Source of the DNA: Rhodobacter ferrooxidans
Lineage (GTDB): Bacteria > Pseudomonadota > Alphaproteobacteria > Rhodobacterales > Rhodobacteraceae
Length of the DNA: 58,720 nt
Assembly: GCF_000176015.1 (NCBI RefSeq)
Contig: NZ_ACYY01000020.1
Span: 1 to 58,720, forward strand
Reading direction: 5' to 3'
Shown here: positions 25,279 through 33,761 of the stretch, piece by piece
Layout of the letters: each line of letters starts with the position of its first letter
How positions within the stretch are numbered: the first letter of the stretch is position 1
The notes under the pieces: generated by a model
Database searches by the model: none
What the model saw: only the letters and a program-made list of their open reading frames with translations
Told to the model about the DNA's origin: nothing
Program-made: the position numbers and the translations under genes

Positions 25279-26639
25279 ATACGCCCCTGCTGCCGAGCCG
25301 GATTGAATCCTGGCCTCTCGACCGGCTGCGCCCCTACGCCCGCAATGCAAAGATCCACGGCACCGATCAGGTCGCCAAGATCGCCGCCAGCATGGCGAAG
25401 TTCGGCTGGACCGTGCCCTGCCTGGTGGCCGACGATGGCGAGTTGATCGCCGGGCATGGCCGGGTCCTGGCGGCCGCGATGCTGGGGCTGAAGGAGGTGC
25501 CGGTGATCCGGCTTAGCCATCTCGACGAGACCGAGCGCCGGGCCTATCGCATCGCCGACAACAAACTGCCCGAGCTGGCCAAATGGGACGATGCCGCGCT
25601 GGGCGACGAGGTGGCATTTCTGCGGGCCGAGGATTTCGACATCTCGCTGCTGGGGTTCCCGGAAGATGAACTGGCCGCGCTGTTGGCCGATGCCGACGAC
25701 CGCCCGACGATTTCTGACGATGCGGCCGATGCGATCCCCGATCCACCTGCCGAACCCATCACCAAGCCGGGCGATATCTGGCAGCTCGGTCGCCACCGGC
25801 TGTGCTGTGGCGACGCTACCGATCCGGCGGCCGTCGCCAGGTTGATGCAAGGCGAACAAGCCACGCTGATGTTCACCTCGCCGCCCTATGCCCAGCAACG
25901 CGACTATGGCGCGGCCAAGGAAAAGGTCGGGGATTGGGATGCGCTGATGCAGGGCGTCTTCACCGTCGCCCCGGTCGCGGGCGACGCGCAGGTCCTGGTC
26001 AACCTCGGCCTCGTGCACCGCGACAGCGAATGGCAGCCCTATTGGGAAGGATGGGTGGAATGGATGCGCGGCTCTGGCTGGCGTCGGTTTGGTTGGTATG
26101 TGTGGGATCAGGGCCCGGGTTTGCCGGGCGACTGGAATGGCCGCCTGGCCCCGTCGCACGAGTTCATTTTCCACTTCAACCGCGCGCCTCGCAAACCGCA
26201 CAAGACCGTCCCGTCCAAACACGCGGGGGAAACCTTGGGCGGCGGTGGGCTGCGCGGGGCCGACGGCACCGTTCACGCCAAGACCGGAACCGGCAACGCG
26301 ATCCAGAGCCACCGCATCCCTGACTCTGTGTTCCGGATCATGCGCCACAAGGGCGGGTTGGGCGCTGCAGGATCGCATCCGGCCGTGTTTCCTGTGGCGC
26401 TGGTCGAGGCGGTGCTGACGGCATTCTCGGATCCGGGCGACCTGATCTTTGAGCCGTTCTGCGGCTCCGGCACCCAGATCGTCGCCGCCGAACGCGCTGG
26501 GCGGCGCTGCTTCGCGATGGAACTGGACCCGGTCTATTGCGACGTTGCCGTGCGGCGGTGGGAAATGGCGACGGGGCGAAAGGCGCAGTTGGAAAATCGT
26601 AACGAGACCAACATTGGCAAGGAGACACGACAGAAATGA
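25275..26639 (+). CDS. ParB-domain DNA methyltransferase fusion 2 (SPPY type)
   Basis: 454 residues from ATG 25275, which overlaps the stop of fusion 1; the frame is open further upstream but that part is only a shadow. The ParB-like domain differs from fusion 1 at only about six residues in 130 (for example VLAAAMLGL for VLAAIMLGL), but the catalytic half is unrelated in detail: TSPPYAQQRDYG (about 202) and FEPFCGSGTQI (about 397). SPPY is often seen in N4-cytosine enzymes, so the two genes probably have different specificities. Confidence 0.88.
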   Translation: MNTPLLPSRIESWPLDRLRPYARNAKIHGTDQVAKIAASMAKFGWTVPCLVADDGELIAGHGRVLAAAMLGLKEVPVIRLSHLDETERRAYRIADNKLPELAKWDDAALGDEVAFLRAEDFDISLLGFPEDELAALLADADDRPTISDDAADAIPDPPAEPITKPGDIWQLGRHRLCCGDATDPAAVARLMQGEQATLMFTSPPYAQQRDYGAAKEKVGDWDALMQGVFTVAPVAGDAQVLVNLGLVHRDSEWQPYWEGWVEWMRGSGWRRFGWYVWDQGPGLPGDWNGRLAPSHEFIFHFNRAPRKPHKTVPSKHAGETLGGGGLRGADGTVHAKTGTGNAIQSHRIPDSVFRIMRHKGGLGAAGSHPAVFPVALVEAVLTAFSDPGDLIFEPFCGSGTQIVAAERAGRRCFAMELDPVYCDVAVRRWEMATGRKAQLENRNETNIGKETRQK

Positions 26640-27145
26640 TCATCAACGCCCCTATCTGGCGAAACGCCGACCTCATTCGGATCATTCCGATCACACGCGC
26701 GGACCTGAACCAGGCGATATCCCGCAACGACTTTCGGCCGCAAGACACGCCAAAGCCCGGCAAGGCGCGCTGGTATAGCTGGCGAGACGCGGTGGCAATT
26801 GCGGCGGCACAGGACTTGCGCAGGCTCGGCCTTGGCCCGTCTATCGCATTCGGGCTGGTGCAGGAACAGCTGTCTCCGTTTCTGCGAGGTCATATCGATA
26901 AGCCCGATGATTGCGCCGGGGTGTTTTGGCTGATCCGCCCGAGTGACGACCACCTCACGATCAAAACTCCGTGCGAGTTCATCCGCAATGCCGAAGACGA
27001 GGACCTCCTGATCGCGCCAAACGAGAACGCCTGCATCATCGTGAATGTGGGCCGTATTGCAGCGCGCGTGCTTTGCGACTTGATGGCGACCGAGACCGCC
27101 AAGGTCATCCGTGAGGAATTTCAGACCACGGAGCCGGTAATGTGA
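26636..27145 (+). CDS. Hypothetical phage protein with MerR-like N-terminus
   Basis: 169 residues, ATG overlapping the stop of fusion 2. Residues about 20-70 (ADLNQAISRNDFRPQ, KARWYSWRDAVAIAAAQDLRRLG) look like a MerR-type HTH without an obvious partner domain; the C-terminal part (NENACIIVNVGRIAARVLCDLM) is alpha/beta. Possibly a regulator of this module; not identified. Confidence 0.65.
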   Translation: MIINAPIWRNADLIRIIPITRADLNQAISRNDFRPQDTPKPGKARWYSWRDAVAIAAAQDLRRLGLGPSIAFGLVQEQLSPFLRGHIDKPDDCAGVFWLIRPSDDHLTIKTPCEFIRNAEDEDLLIAPNENACIIVNVGRIAARVLCDLMATETAKVIREEFQTTEPVM

Positions 27146-27158
27146 ACCAATCGCGCCG

Positions 27159-27356
27159 CTGTCGCTGATCGAATCCGTCACCAACCTAATCGTGGGCTAT
27201 GCGCTGGCTGTGGCGACGCAGATCGTCGTGTTCCCATGGTTTGGCCTGCACCCGAGCGTCGGCCAAAACCTCGCCATCGGCGCGCTGTTCAGCGCCATGT
27301 CGCTTCTGCGGAGCTACGCCTTGCGCAGGCTGTTTGAAAACTGGCGGCGCTCTTGA
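27159..27356 (+). CDS. Small membrane protein, DUF7220-like; start unclear
   Basis: The frame reads LSLIESVTNLIVGYALAVAT, QIVVFPWFGLHPSVGQNLAI, then GALFSAMSLLRSYALRRLFE, ending NWRRS and a TGA. Two hydrophobic segments and the basic end match a short DUF7220-like membrane protein. There is no ATG in frame: upstream is only CTG 27159 and then a stop at 27138. GTG 27142 opens a different frame that reads VNQSR, as if one base had been lost after it, so the start may be frameshifted. Confidence 0.5.
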   Translation: MSLIESVTNLIVGYALAVATQIVVFPWFGLHPSVGQNLAIGALFSAMSLLRSYALRRLFENWRRS

Positions 27357-27397
27357 CTGCGCTGGCGGTGCGCGGCCACGAATGCTAGATTCAAACC

Positions 27398-27592
27398 ATG
27401 TCCGACTGGCAGCACATCGAGATCAGCAATCACGGGACCATCGTTATCCTGCGCCCGATTTCGGACGAGGGTCGGCGCTGGTTTGCGGATAATGTTGGCG
27501 AACCCGAACCGGGCGGCATCTACACATGCGAGCCGCGCATGGCTCAGGACATCCTGCAAGCCGCAGCGCGCGATCTGCTGTCGTGGCAATGA
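27398..27592 (+). CDS. Hypothetical protein
   Basis: 64 residues (MSDWQHIEISNHGTIVILRP, then WFADNVGEPEPGGIYTCEPR and QDILQAAARDLLSWQ). The compact alpha/beta pattern and good codon use support coding. No family recognised. It is the last forward gene before the reverse-strand block. Confidence 0.6.
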   Translation: MSDWQHIEISNHGTIVILRPISDEGRRWFADNVGEPEPGGIYTCEPRMAQDILQAAARDLLSWQ

Positions 27593-27688
27593 ATTACCAA
27601 CGCCGCAAGCGGGACATTGATTGGGCGTAATCGGATGCTGCTGACATAGAGGCAGTGACCGTCTCTGCCCTGTCGGTTTGTATCCTCA

Positions 27689-28276
27689 TCAGGCTTGTGC
27701 CCGATCAGCATCCTTGATGCGGTATACGCGGCCGCGCTGGTCTTCCGTCTCGGAGGTGACGTTCAGACCGAGGCGCTTTTTCAGGGCACCGGACATGGCA
27801 CCCCTGGCGCTATGTGCTTGCCAGCCCGTGGCAGCAATGATCGCCTCCATCGTGGCACCCTCGGGGGCACGCAGCATTGCGATCAACGTCGACTGCTTCG
27901 TGCCCTCGCGCAGAGTGTGCGGCATCGGCGCGGGACTGGATTCGGTGGTGGTGCACGACGCGGGTTCTTCGGTCTGCGTACGCAATGCGCCCATCCGCGC
28001 GGTGTTCGCTTCCACCGGTTCAATCCCGATGGCCAGCAGCCCCGCGTCAGTGACGACCAGCGTGGTACCGTGGCCGTCGCCAGTCTCACGCCAGAGCGGC
28101 TCATTGCGGCGCAGGTTGGCATCAACTTCCTGAAGCCAGCCGAGCGCGATCATCCTGTTGACGGCCATTTTGGCCGCCGCCCCGGCCAGCCCCTTGGGAA
28201 GTGGCAGGGCGATGTTGTCGGGGCGCTGGGCTCCGGCGCTTAGGATGATGGTCTGGGTTTCTGTCAGCTTGGTCAT
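27689..28276 (-). CDS. DUF3489 domain protein
   Basis: 195 residues. The N-terminal part (LTETQTIILSAGAQRPDNIA, LPLPKGLAGAAAKMAVNRMI) is an HTH-like segment; the C-terminal 70 residues (REGTKQSTLIAMLRAPEGAT, MEAIIAATGWQAHSARGAMS, GALKKRLGLNVTSE) are the DUF3489 winged-helix pattern. Common in alphaproteobacterial mobile DNA; probably DNA-binding, role unknown. Last gene of the minus-strand block. Confidence 0.8.
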   Translation of the reverse strand: MTKLTETQTIILSAGAQRPDNIALPLPKGLAGAAAKMAVNRMIALGWLQEVDANLRRNEPLWRETGDGHGTTLVVTDAGLLAIGIEPVEANTARMGALRTQTEEPASCTTTESSPAPMPHTLREGTKQSTLIAMLRAPEGATMEAIIAATGWQAHSARGAMSGALKKRLGLNVTSETEDQRGRVYRIKDADRAQA

Positions 28277-28285
28277 GGCGTTCCC

Positions 28286-28510
28286 CTATTGGTCGTTGGC
28301 GGCAAGGAAGGCGGCGATGCGCGACATCAGGTCGTTGTGGCCGTCGGCATCCGCTCCGATGATCACATCGCCATCGTCGTCGCGCTCCAGACCCGCGATC
28401 TCGCGCAGCAGGGCGATGGCGTCGTCAAAGGCGGCGAGGCGTTCGGCCTCCCATGCGGCGGTGAGGGCGTCCTGTTCGATCTGATGGCGCTGGGCGGGAT
28501 CAATCGGCAT
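28286..28510 (-). CDS. Hypothetical acidic protein
   Basis: 74 residues, helical N-terminus (RHQIEQDALTAAWEAERLAA) and a DDDGDV acidic turn. The start lies within the end of the next upstream gene (11-base overlap). Function unknown. Confidence 0.6.
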   Translation of the reverse strand: MPIDPAQRHQIEQDALTAAWEAERLAAFDDAIALLREIAGLERDDDGDVIIGADADGHNDLMSRIAAFLAANDQ

Positions 28511-28727
28511 GTTCGCCCTCCTTGAAGGCGCTGTCGGTGATCTGGCGCAGCAGGCTGGCGTAGTGGTTCAGGGTGCCGACATGGCCCCAGTTGATGTCGT
28601 CGGGATGGGTCTCGAAATGGTCGTCGCTCAGGGCCATCAGACGCTCCAGCATCGCGTCGATCTGGAACTTGGTGGTCATGAAGGCGTCGAGGGCTTTGGT
28701 ATTGTCGGTGGCGCGGCGGGTGGTCAT
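28500..28727 (-). CDS. Small conserved phage protein (paralogue of 6061-6276)
   Basis: 75 residues with the block DINWGHVGTLNHYASLLRQI and C-terminal GEHAD shared with the gene at 6061-6276. It overlaps its upstream neighbour by four bases. Function unknown; its place suggests a role before packaging. Confidence 0.65.
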   Translation of the reverse strand: MTTRRATDNTKALDAFMTTKFQIDAMLERLMALSDDHFETHPDDINWGHVGTLNHYASLLRQITDSAFKEGEHAD

Positions 28728-29125
28728 GGCGTGGTCTCCGGGGTGAGTTGCATCGTTTCCGTGTAATCACCATCGCTCTGGCGGGGCGGCAAGTGTAGGC
28801 AAATACAAGCAATATCAGTGCGTTCTGATTGCACTCCGGGCGCATCCACCTGCGGCACCACATGCACCCACTGGCATCCGATCCACATGTAAAGGTGCGC
28901 GAATTCCCGCGTCGGGCGCGGCAGGATGCGGGGATCACGGGGCGGGCTGAAGCAATCCAGCGCCTCGAGCGTGACCTGCCGGATTTCTCGGGCGGTGAGG
29001 ATGTCTTCGGGTTTCCATCTGGCCAGCGCGGGCAGCATGTGGGCGGGGTAGCCGTCGAAATGCACATAGACATGCGCCCATTCCTCGGGGCCGATCTGGA
29101 TGGCGATCTGCGCGCGCGTGCTCAT
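28724..29125 (-). CDS. Conserved Rhodobacterales phage protein of unknown function
   Basis: 133 residues starting MSTRAQIAIQIGPEEWAHVY, with FDGYPAHMLPALARWKPEDI, LPRPTREFAHLYMW and WVHVVPQVDAP. The pattern of alternating strands and conserved Trp/His is known to me from small genes in related prophages, without a function. It lies in the middle of the minus-strand block. Confidence 0.65.
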   Translation of the reverse strand: MSTRAQIAIQIGPEEWAHVYVHFDGYPAHMLPALARWKPEDILTAREIRQVTLEALDCFSPPRDPRILPRPTREFAHLYMWIGCQWVHVVPQVDAPGVQSERTDIACICLHLPPRQSDGDYTETMQLTPETTP

Positions 29126-29134
29126 CGGGATGCC

Positions 29135-29356
29135 TCAGATCAGCTGCAGATCGACCAGCACCGCGCTGGCGGCGGCCAGTTGCGCGGTCGGCAGGTCGAT
29201 CTTGAGGTGCGAGAAGAGGTCCGAGCAGTCGGCCTTGATCCCGCCCTCACGCAGCGCGGTCTCGATGACTTCGGCCACCACGCTGGGGCGGTTGCGGTCG
29301 AGATGGTCGGGCAGCGTGGCGAGGTCGATGCGGATGGTGGTGGTGGCCATGGTCAT
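29135..29356 (-). CDS. Hypothetical protein, first gene of the minus-strand block
   Basis: 73 residues from ATG 29356 (a second ATG two codons on), with GGAGAT upstream. IRIDLATLPDHLDRNRPSVV and TALREGGIKADCSDLFSHLK suggest a small alpha/beta protein. It starts 123 bases from the oppositely oriented terminase genes, so the gap 29357-29479 should hold divergent early and late promoters. Confidence 0.6.
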   Translation of the reverse strand: MTMATTTIRIDLATLPDHLDRNRPSVVAEVIETALREGGIKADCSDLFSHLKIDLPTAQLAAASAVLVDLQLI

Positions 29357-29479
29357 GATCTGGATCTCCGATCCGGGGTGATTTCCTGATCCGAGAGTCG
29401 CTCTGTGCGCGAGTGTAATCAACAGAAATAGTCCGGCTTTCCTGTTTATTTCCAATGACTTGAGGACGATGCAATCGCC

Positions 29480-30034
29480 ATGAAAGGTATGTCCGAGCGC
29501 GAGTATTCCGCCCATTCCGGCCTGTCGCGCGGGGCGATCCAGAAGGCGCGCAAGGCCAGTCGGCTGGTGGTTTACGCCGACGGGTCGATCAACGCGGCGG
29601 CGTCCGATGTGCGTCGCGGGGAGATGACCGATCCGGACCAGCAGCGGCGCAGCACCGGCGGCACCGGTCGCACCGGCGGCGATAGCGGGTTTTCCGGCCC
29701 AGCCGACAGCTCGTCCTATCTGAAGGCCCGCACCGCGCTGACCGTCTATCAGGCGCAGGAACGTCAGTTGGCGATCCAGAAGAAGAAGGGCGTGCTGGTG
29801 GATCGCGCCCGGGCGGAGGCCTTGGTGTTCAGGCTGGCGCGGCAGGAACGCGACACATGGGTGACGTGGCCCAACAGGGTGGCTGCGCTGATGGCTGCGA
29901 AATTGGCTTTGGAGGTGGAAAAGCAAACGGGACAGATCGTTCTGATCGAGGCTGCGACCCTGCAGAGAGTGCTGGAAGCTTATGTCAGAGAACAGCTTGC
30001 CGCCCTCGCAGACCTCCGCGTCTCCTTGGGGTGA
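29480..30034 (+). CDS. Terminase small subunit-like protein
   Basis: 184 residues from ATG 29480 (ATG 29489 also possible). The N-terminus is an HTH (MSEREYSAHSGLSRGAIQKA), followed by a Gly/Thr-rich linker and a helical region (LKARTALTVYQAQERQLAIQ, WVTWPNRVAALMAAKLALEV) as in Nu1-like small terminases, which recognise the packaging site. It is first in the late operon and overlaps the large subunit gene by 53 bases. Confidence 0.75.
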   Translation: MKGMSEREYSAHSGLSRGAIQKARKASRLVVYADGSINAAASDVRRGEMTDPDQQRRSTGGTGRTGGDSGFSGPADSSSYLKARTALTVYQAQERQLAIQKKKGVLVDRARAEALVFRLARQERDTWVTWPNRVAALMAAKLALEVEKQTGQIVLIEAATLQRVLEAYVREQLAALADLRVSLG

Positions 30035-32006
30035 CGATGTTGACGTGACCGCTGACCTCGACCTCGGGTTTGACGGGGCCGAGGACGTTCTGCGGATCTG
30101 GCGGCGGGGCATGGCGCCCGACCCGGACATGACGGTGTCGCAATGGGCCGACCAGCATCGCTGGCTGTCGTCGCTCAGCGCCGAACCAGGACGCTACAGC
30201 ACGGCGCGCACCCCCTATCTGCGCGAGATCATGGATGCGCTGTCGACGGGCCATCCGGCGCAGCGGATCAGCTTCATGAAGGCCGCACAAGTGGGCGCGA
30301 CCGAGGCTGGCAACAACTGGATCGGCTATGTGATCCACCACGCGCCCGGGCCGATGCTGGCGGTGATGCCGTCCATCGAGTTGGCAAAGCGCACCTCGCG
30401 CGGGCGGATCGATCCCCTGATCGCGGACAGCCCGGCGTTGCGCGAACGGGTCAAACCGGCGCGGTCGCGCGATGCGGGCAATTCGATGCTGTCCAAGGAG
30501 TTTCCCGGCGGCATCCTGGTGCTGACCGGGGCCAATTCGGCCGCAAGCCTGCGCTCGATGCCCGCGCGCTACATCTTTCTTGACGAGGTGGACGGCTACA
30601 AGCCTTCGGTGGAGGAGGAAGGCGATCCGGTCACGCTGGCCGAGGCGCGCACCACGACCTTCTCGCACCGGCGCAAGGTGTTCATGGTCTCGACGCCGAC
30701 GATCCGGGGCCTGAGCCGGATCGAGCGGGAATACGAGGCCAGCGATCAGCGCCGGTATTTTGTGCCCTGCCCGCATTGCGGCGCGATGCAGTGGTTGCAG
30801 TTTGACCGTCTGCGCTGGGCCAAGGGCCAGCCCGACACGGCAGCCTATCATTGCGAGGCCTGCGAGCGCCCCATCGCCGAGCATCACAAGACCCAGATGC
30901 TGGAGCAAGGTGAATGGCGGGCGACCGCCGCTTCTGCCGATCCGCATTCCATCGGCTTCCATATCTCGGCGCTCTATTCGCCCTTGGGCTGGAAAAGCTG
31001 GGCCGAGATTGCGCGGGGCTGGCTCGCCGCCCAAGGCTCGGAAGAGATGCTGCGCGTCGCGCGCAACACGTTGCTGGGCGAGACGTGGGTGGAATCCGGC
31101 GACGCGCCGGAATGGCAACGGCTGGCGGATCGCCGCGAGGTGTTTGCGGCGACCGTGCCGCGCCTCGGGCTGTTCCTTACCGCCGGGGCCGATGTGCAAA
31201 AGGACCGGATCGAGGTTGACGTCTGGGCCTGGGGCCGGGGATTGGAGTCCTGGCTGGTGGAACACATCGTCATTCCGGGCGGCCCCGACGACCCGGCCTG
31301 CTGGGACAAGCTGACGACGCTGCTGGGGCGGACATGGGTCCATGAGAGCGGCGCGGTCATGCAGTTGTCCAAGCTCGCCATCGACACCGGCTATGAAGCC
31401 CCGGCGGTTTACGCCTGGTCGCGCGCCGTGGGCTACGGCCAGGCGACACCGATCAAGGGCGTGGAAAGCTTCAACCGCCCAACGCCGGTGTCGGGTCCGA
31501 CGTTCGTCGACGCCACCATCGGCGGCAAGCGACTGCGGCGCGGCGCGCGGCTCTGGACCATCGCCGTGTCCACCTTCAAGGCGGAAACGTATCGCTTTCT
31601 GCGTCTGGAACGTCCCTCGGACGAGGATCGCGTCGTTGGCGTCTGCGATGCACCCGGCACGATCCACCTGCCCAGCTGGGCCGACACCGAATGGCTGAAG
31701 CAGCTGGTGGCGGAACAACTGGTCACGGTGCGCAACAAGCGCGGCTTTGGCCATCAGGAATGGCAGAAGATGCGCGAACGCAACGAGGCGCTGGACGCCC
31801 GCGTCTATGCCCGCGCTGCGGCGTGGATCCTCGGCGCTGATCGCTGGGACGAGGCGACGTGGCGGTCGCTGGAAGCCCAAGCGGGCGTGCAAACCAAGGT
31901 GATCGCCGCCCCCGAGGTGGCGATCCCGGCCGCCCCGACCGCCGGGGCGGTGCAAACACCGCGCCGCCGCCGCACCGGCGCGGTGCGTCCATCGTATATG
32001 AGGTAG
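29982..32006 (+). CDS. terL: Terminase large subunit, lambda gpA family
   Basis: 674 residues, the usual length for GpA-type enzymes that cut concatemeric phage DNA and pump it into the prohead. It has an adenine/Walker A-like segment MKAAQVGATEAGNNW (about 103), Walker B YIFLDEVDGY (about 198), a zinc-finger pair CPHC and CEAC (about 262-295), and a C-terminal nuclease starting LTAGADVQKDRIEVDVWAWG (about 398). GpA-family terminases usually make cohesive ends, so a cos site is expected near 29480. The reverse strand is also open over this gene, an effect of GC-rich codon use. Confidence 0.95.
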   Translation: MSENSLPPSQTSASPWGDDVDVTADLDLGFDGAEDVLRIWRRGMAPDPDMTVSQWADQHRWLSSLSAEPGRYSTARTPYLREIMDALSTGHPAQRISFMKAAQVGATEAGNNWIGYVIHHAPGPMLAVMPSIELAKRTSRGRIDPLIADSPALRERVKPARSRDAGNSMLSKEFPGGILVLTGANSAASLRSMPARYIFLDEVDGYKPSVEEEGDPVTLAEARTTTFSHRRKVFMVSTPTIRGLSRIEREYEASDQRRYFVPCPHCGAMQWLQFDRLRWAKGQPDTAAYHCEACERPIAEHHKTQMLEQGEWRATAASADPHSIGFHISALYSPLGWKSWAEIARGWLAAQGSEEMLRVARNTLLGETWVESGDAPEWQRLADRREVFAATVPRLGLFLTAGADVQKDRIEVDVWAWGRGLESWLVEHIVIPGGPDDPACWDKLTTLLGRTWVHESGAVMQLSKLAIDTGYEAPAVYAWSRAVGYGQATPIKGVESFNRPTPVSGPTFVDATIGGKRLRRGARLWTIAVSTFKAETYRFLRLERPSDEDRVVGVCDAPGTIHLPSWADTEWLKQLVAEQLVTVRNKRGFGHQEWQKMRERNEALDARVYARAAAWILGADRWDEATWRSLEAQAGVQTKVIAAPEVAIPAAPTAGAVQTPRRRRTGAVRPSYMR

Positions 32007-32011
32007 CAAAA

Positions 32012-32227
32012 ATGACTTTGGCAGAAATGCAGGCGCTACTCAGCGCCCTTCTTGGAATGCGCTTTGGCGGCGTGCGGTCTATCACTTATGACGGGCGGCA
32101 GATCACCTATGGCTCGGACGCCGAGCTTGCCACAGCGATCTTCGATCTTGAGCGGCGGATTGCGGCGTCAGATCCCGCGGTCGCGCGCCCCCGGGTGTTC
32201 CGGACCTTCGCCAGCAAGGACTTGTGA
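32012..32227 (+). CDS. gpW-like head-tail joining protein
   Basis: 71 residues from ATG 32012 (MTLAEMQALLSALLGMRFGG), ending FASKDL. Layout and position between terminase and portal are those of lambda gpW. The start is chosen by length and neighbourhood; the open frame continues upstream inside terL. Confidence 0.8.
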   Translation: MTLAEMQALLSALLGMRFGGVRSITYDGRQITYGSDAELATAIFDLERRIAASDPAVARPRVFRTFASKDL

Positions 32228-32228
32228 C

Positions 32229-33761
32229 ATGACCCGGACCAACTGGCGGGCGCGCGTCGGCGCTTGGGTCGGCGGCTTTGGCTTGCCCGGCGGGTTTGAC
32301 GCCACTTCCGGCCAGCGCCGGTTGAAGGGCTTCACCACCTCGCGCGCCCATGTCAACGCGCTGATCGCAGGCGCAGGGCCCGAGATGAACGCCCGCGCCC
32401 GCTGGCTGGTGCGCAACAACGGCTATGCCAACAACGCCATCGAAAGCTGGGCCGCCAACACGGTCGGCAACGGTATCAGCCCGAACTCGACCATCGCAAC
32501 CCCGGCGCGCAAGGACGCATTGCAGCGGCTTTGGCTGGCCTGGACCGACGAGGCCGATGCCGAGGGGCTGACGGATTTCTACGGCCTTCAGCGCCGCGCA
32601 GCCCGCGAAGTGTTCATGACCGGCGAGGTGTTCCTGCGCTTTCGCCCCCGCCGCGCAGACGATGGCCTCGTGGTGCCGTTGCAGGTCCAGATGCTGCCCT
32701 CGGAAATGCTGCCGCTTCCCCACAACGCCGTGGCGGCGGGCGGCAACGTGATCCGCCAAGGCATCGAGTTCGACCTTATCGGTCGCCGCGTCGCCTATCA
32801 CTTCCTGCGCCGTCATCCCGGCGACAGCACCGATCCGGGGCTGTCGGGCGAGACGGTGCGGGTGCCAGCCTCGGAAGTGCTGCACATCATTGACCCGGCC
32901 GAGGCTGGCCAGTTGCGCGGCGTCTCACGCTTTGCCCCCGCCATCGTGAAGCTGTTCCTGCTCGATCAATATGATGACGCAGAGCTGGACCGCAAAAAGG
33001 TGGCGGCGATGTATGCGATGTTCGTCACGTCACCGGCCCCGGATATCCCGCTGAAGCCCCTCGACCCCGATGCGCCGCTCGATCAATACGAGGTGGCCCC
33101 CGGTCAGGTGGTCCGTCTTGACCCCGGCGAGGAAGTGACCGTCAGCGCCCCGGCCGATTCCGGCGGCACTTACGAGCCGTTCCAGTATCGCACCCTGCTG
33201 CAAATCTCGGCCGCGCTGGGCATCCCCTACGGATATCTCAGCAACGACGGGGCGAAGGGCAACTTCTCGAATTCGCGGCTGTCGCTGATCGAATTTCGCC
33301 GCCGCGTCGCGGCCTGGCAGCGTTCGGTGATGGTGTTCCAGATGTGCCGCCCCATCTGGGCGCGGTTCATCGACACCGCCGTGCTGGCGGGCGCACTGCG
33401 GTTGCCGGGGTATGACCGCCGCCGCGGCGAATATCTGGCGGTCGACTGGCTGCCGACCAAGTGGGATTGGGTCGATCCGCTGAAGGACGCCAATGCTGAG
33501 ATTGCCCAGATCGAAGCCGGGCTGAAATCGCGCACCCAAGCCATCGCCGAGCGCGGCTACGACGCCGAACAGGTGGACCGCGAGATTGCCGCCGAGCGTG
33601 ACCGTGAGCGCAGGCTGGGCCTCGACTTCCGCCGCCCGGGATCCCCGGCGCAAGGGCCGGGTGCGGGTGATCCGAATGCTGATCAGAACGAGCCGGATCA
33701 GAACGCCGCCGATCCCAACCAGGATCCGACCCAAGACACCGCCCCGCAGGAGGGACCATGA
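32229..33761 (+). CDS. Portal protein, lambda gpB family
   Basis: 510 residues from ATG 32229, one base after the gpW-like stop. Blocks GPEMNARARWLVRNNGYANN, NTVGNGISPNSTI, TDFYGLQRRAAREVFMTGEV and LKSRTQAIAERGYDAEQV identify a lambda-type portal; the C-terminal tail is Gln/Asp/Asn/Pro-rich (NADQNEPDQNAADPNQD). It forms the DNA channel of the complete phage. Homologous but diverged from the portal at 1976. Confidence 0.93.
   Translation: MTRTNWRARVGAWVGGFGLPGGFDATSGQRRLKGFTTSRAHVNALIAGAGPEMNARARWLVRNNGYANNAIESWAANTVGNGISPNSTIATPARKDALQRLWLAWTDEADAEGLTDFYGLQRRAAREVFMTGEVFLRFRPRRADDGLVVPLQVQMLPSEMLPLPHNAVAAGGNVIRQGIEFDLIGRRVAYHFLRRHPGDSTDPGLSGETVRVPASEVLHIIDPAEAGQLRGVSRFAPAIVKLFLLDQYDDAELDRKKVAAMYAMFVTSPAPDIPLKPLDPDAPLDQYEVAPGQVVRLDPGEEVTVSAPADSGGTYEPFQYRTLLQISAALGIPYGYLSNDGAKGNFSNSRLSLIEFRRRVAAWQRSVMVFQMCRPIWARFIDTAVLAGALRLPGYDRRRGEYLAVDWLPTKWDWVDPLKDANAEIAQIEAGLKSRTQAIAERGYDAEQVDREIAAERDRERRLGLDFRRPGSPAQGPGAGDPNADQNEPDQNAADPNQDPTQDTAPQEGP

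Noticed and set aside
29985-32009. Antisense frame open over the whole large terminase gene (about 674 codons).
   Set aside because: GC-rich codon use leaves the opposite strand open; the product is His/Arg/Pro-rich with no domain, while the sense strand encodes clear terminase motifs.
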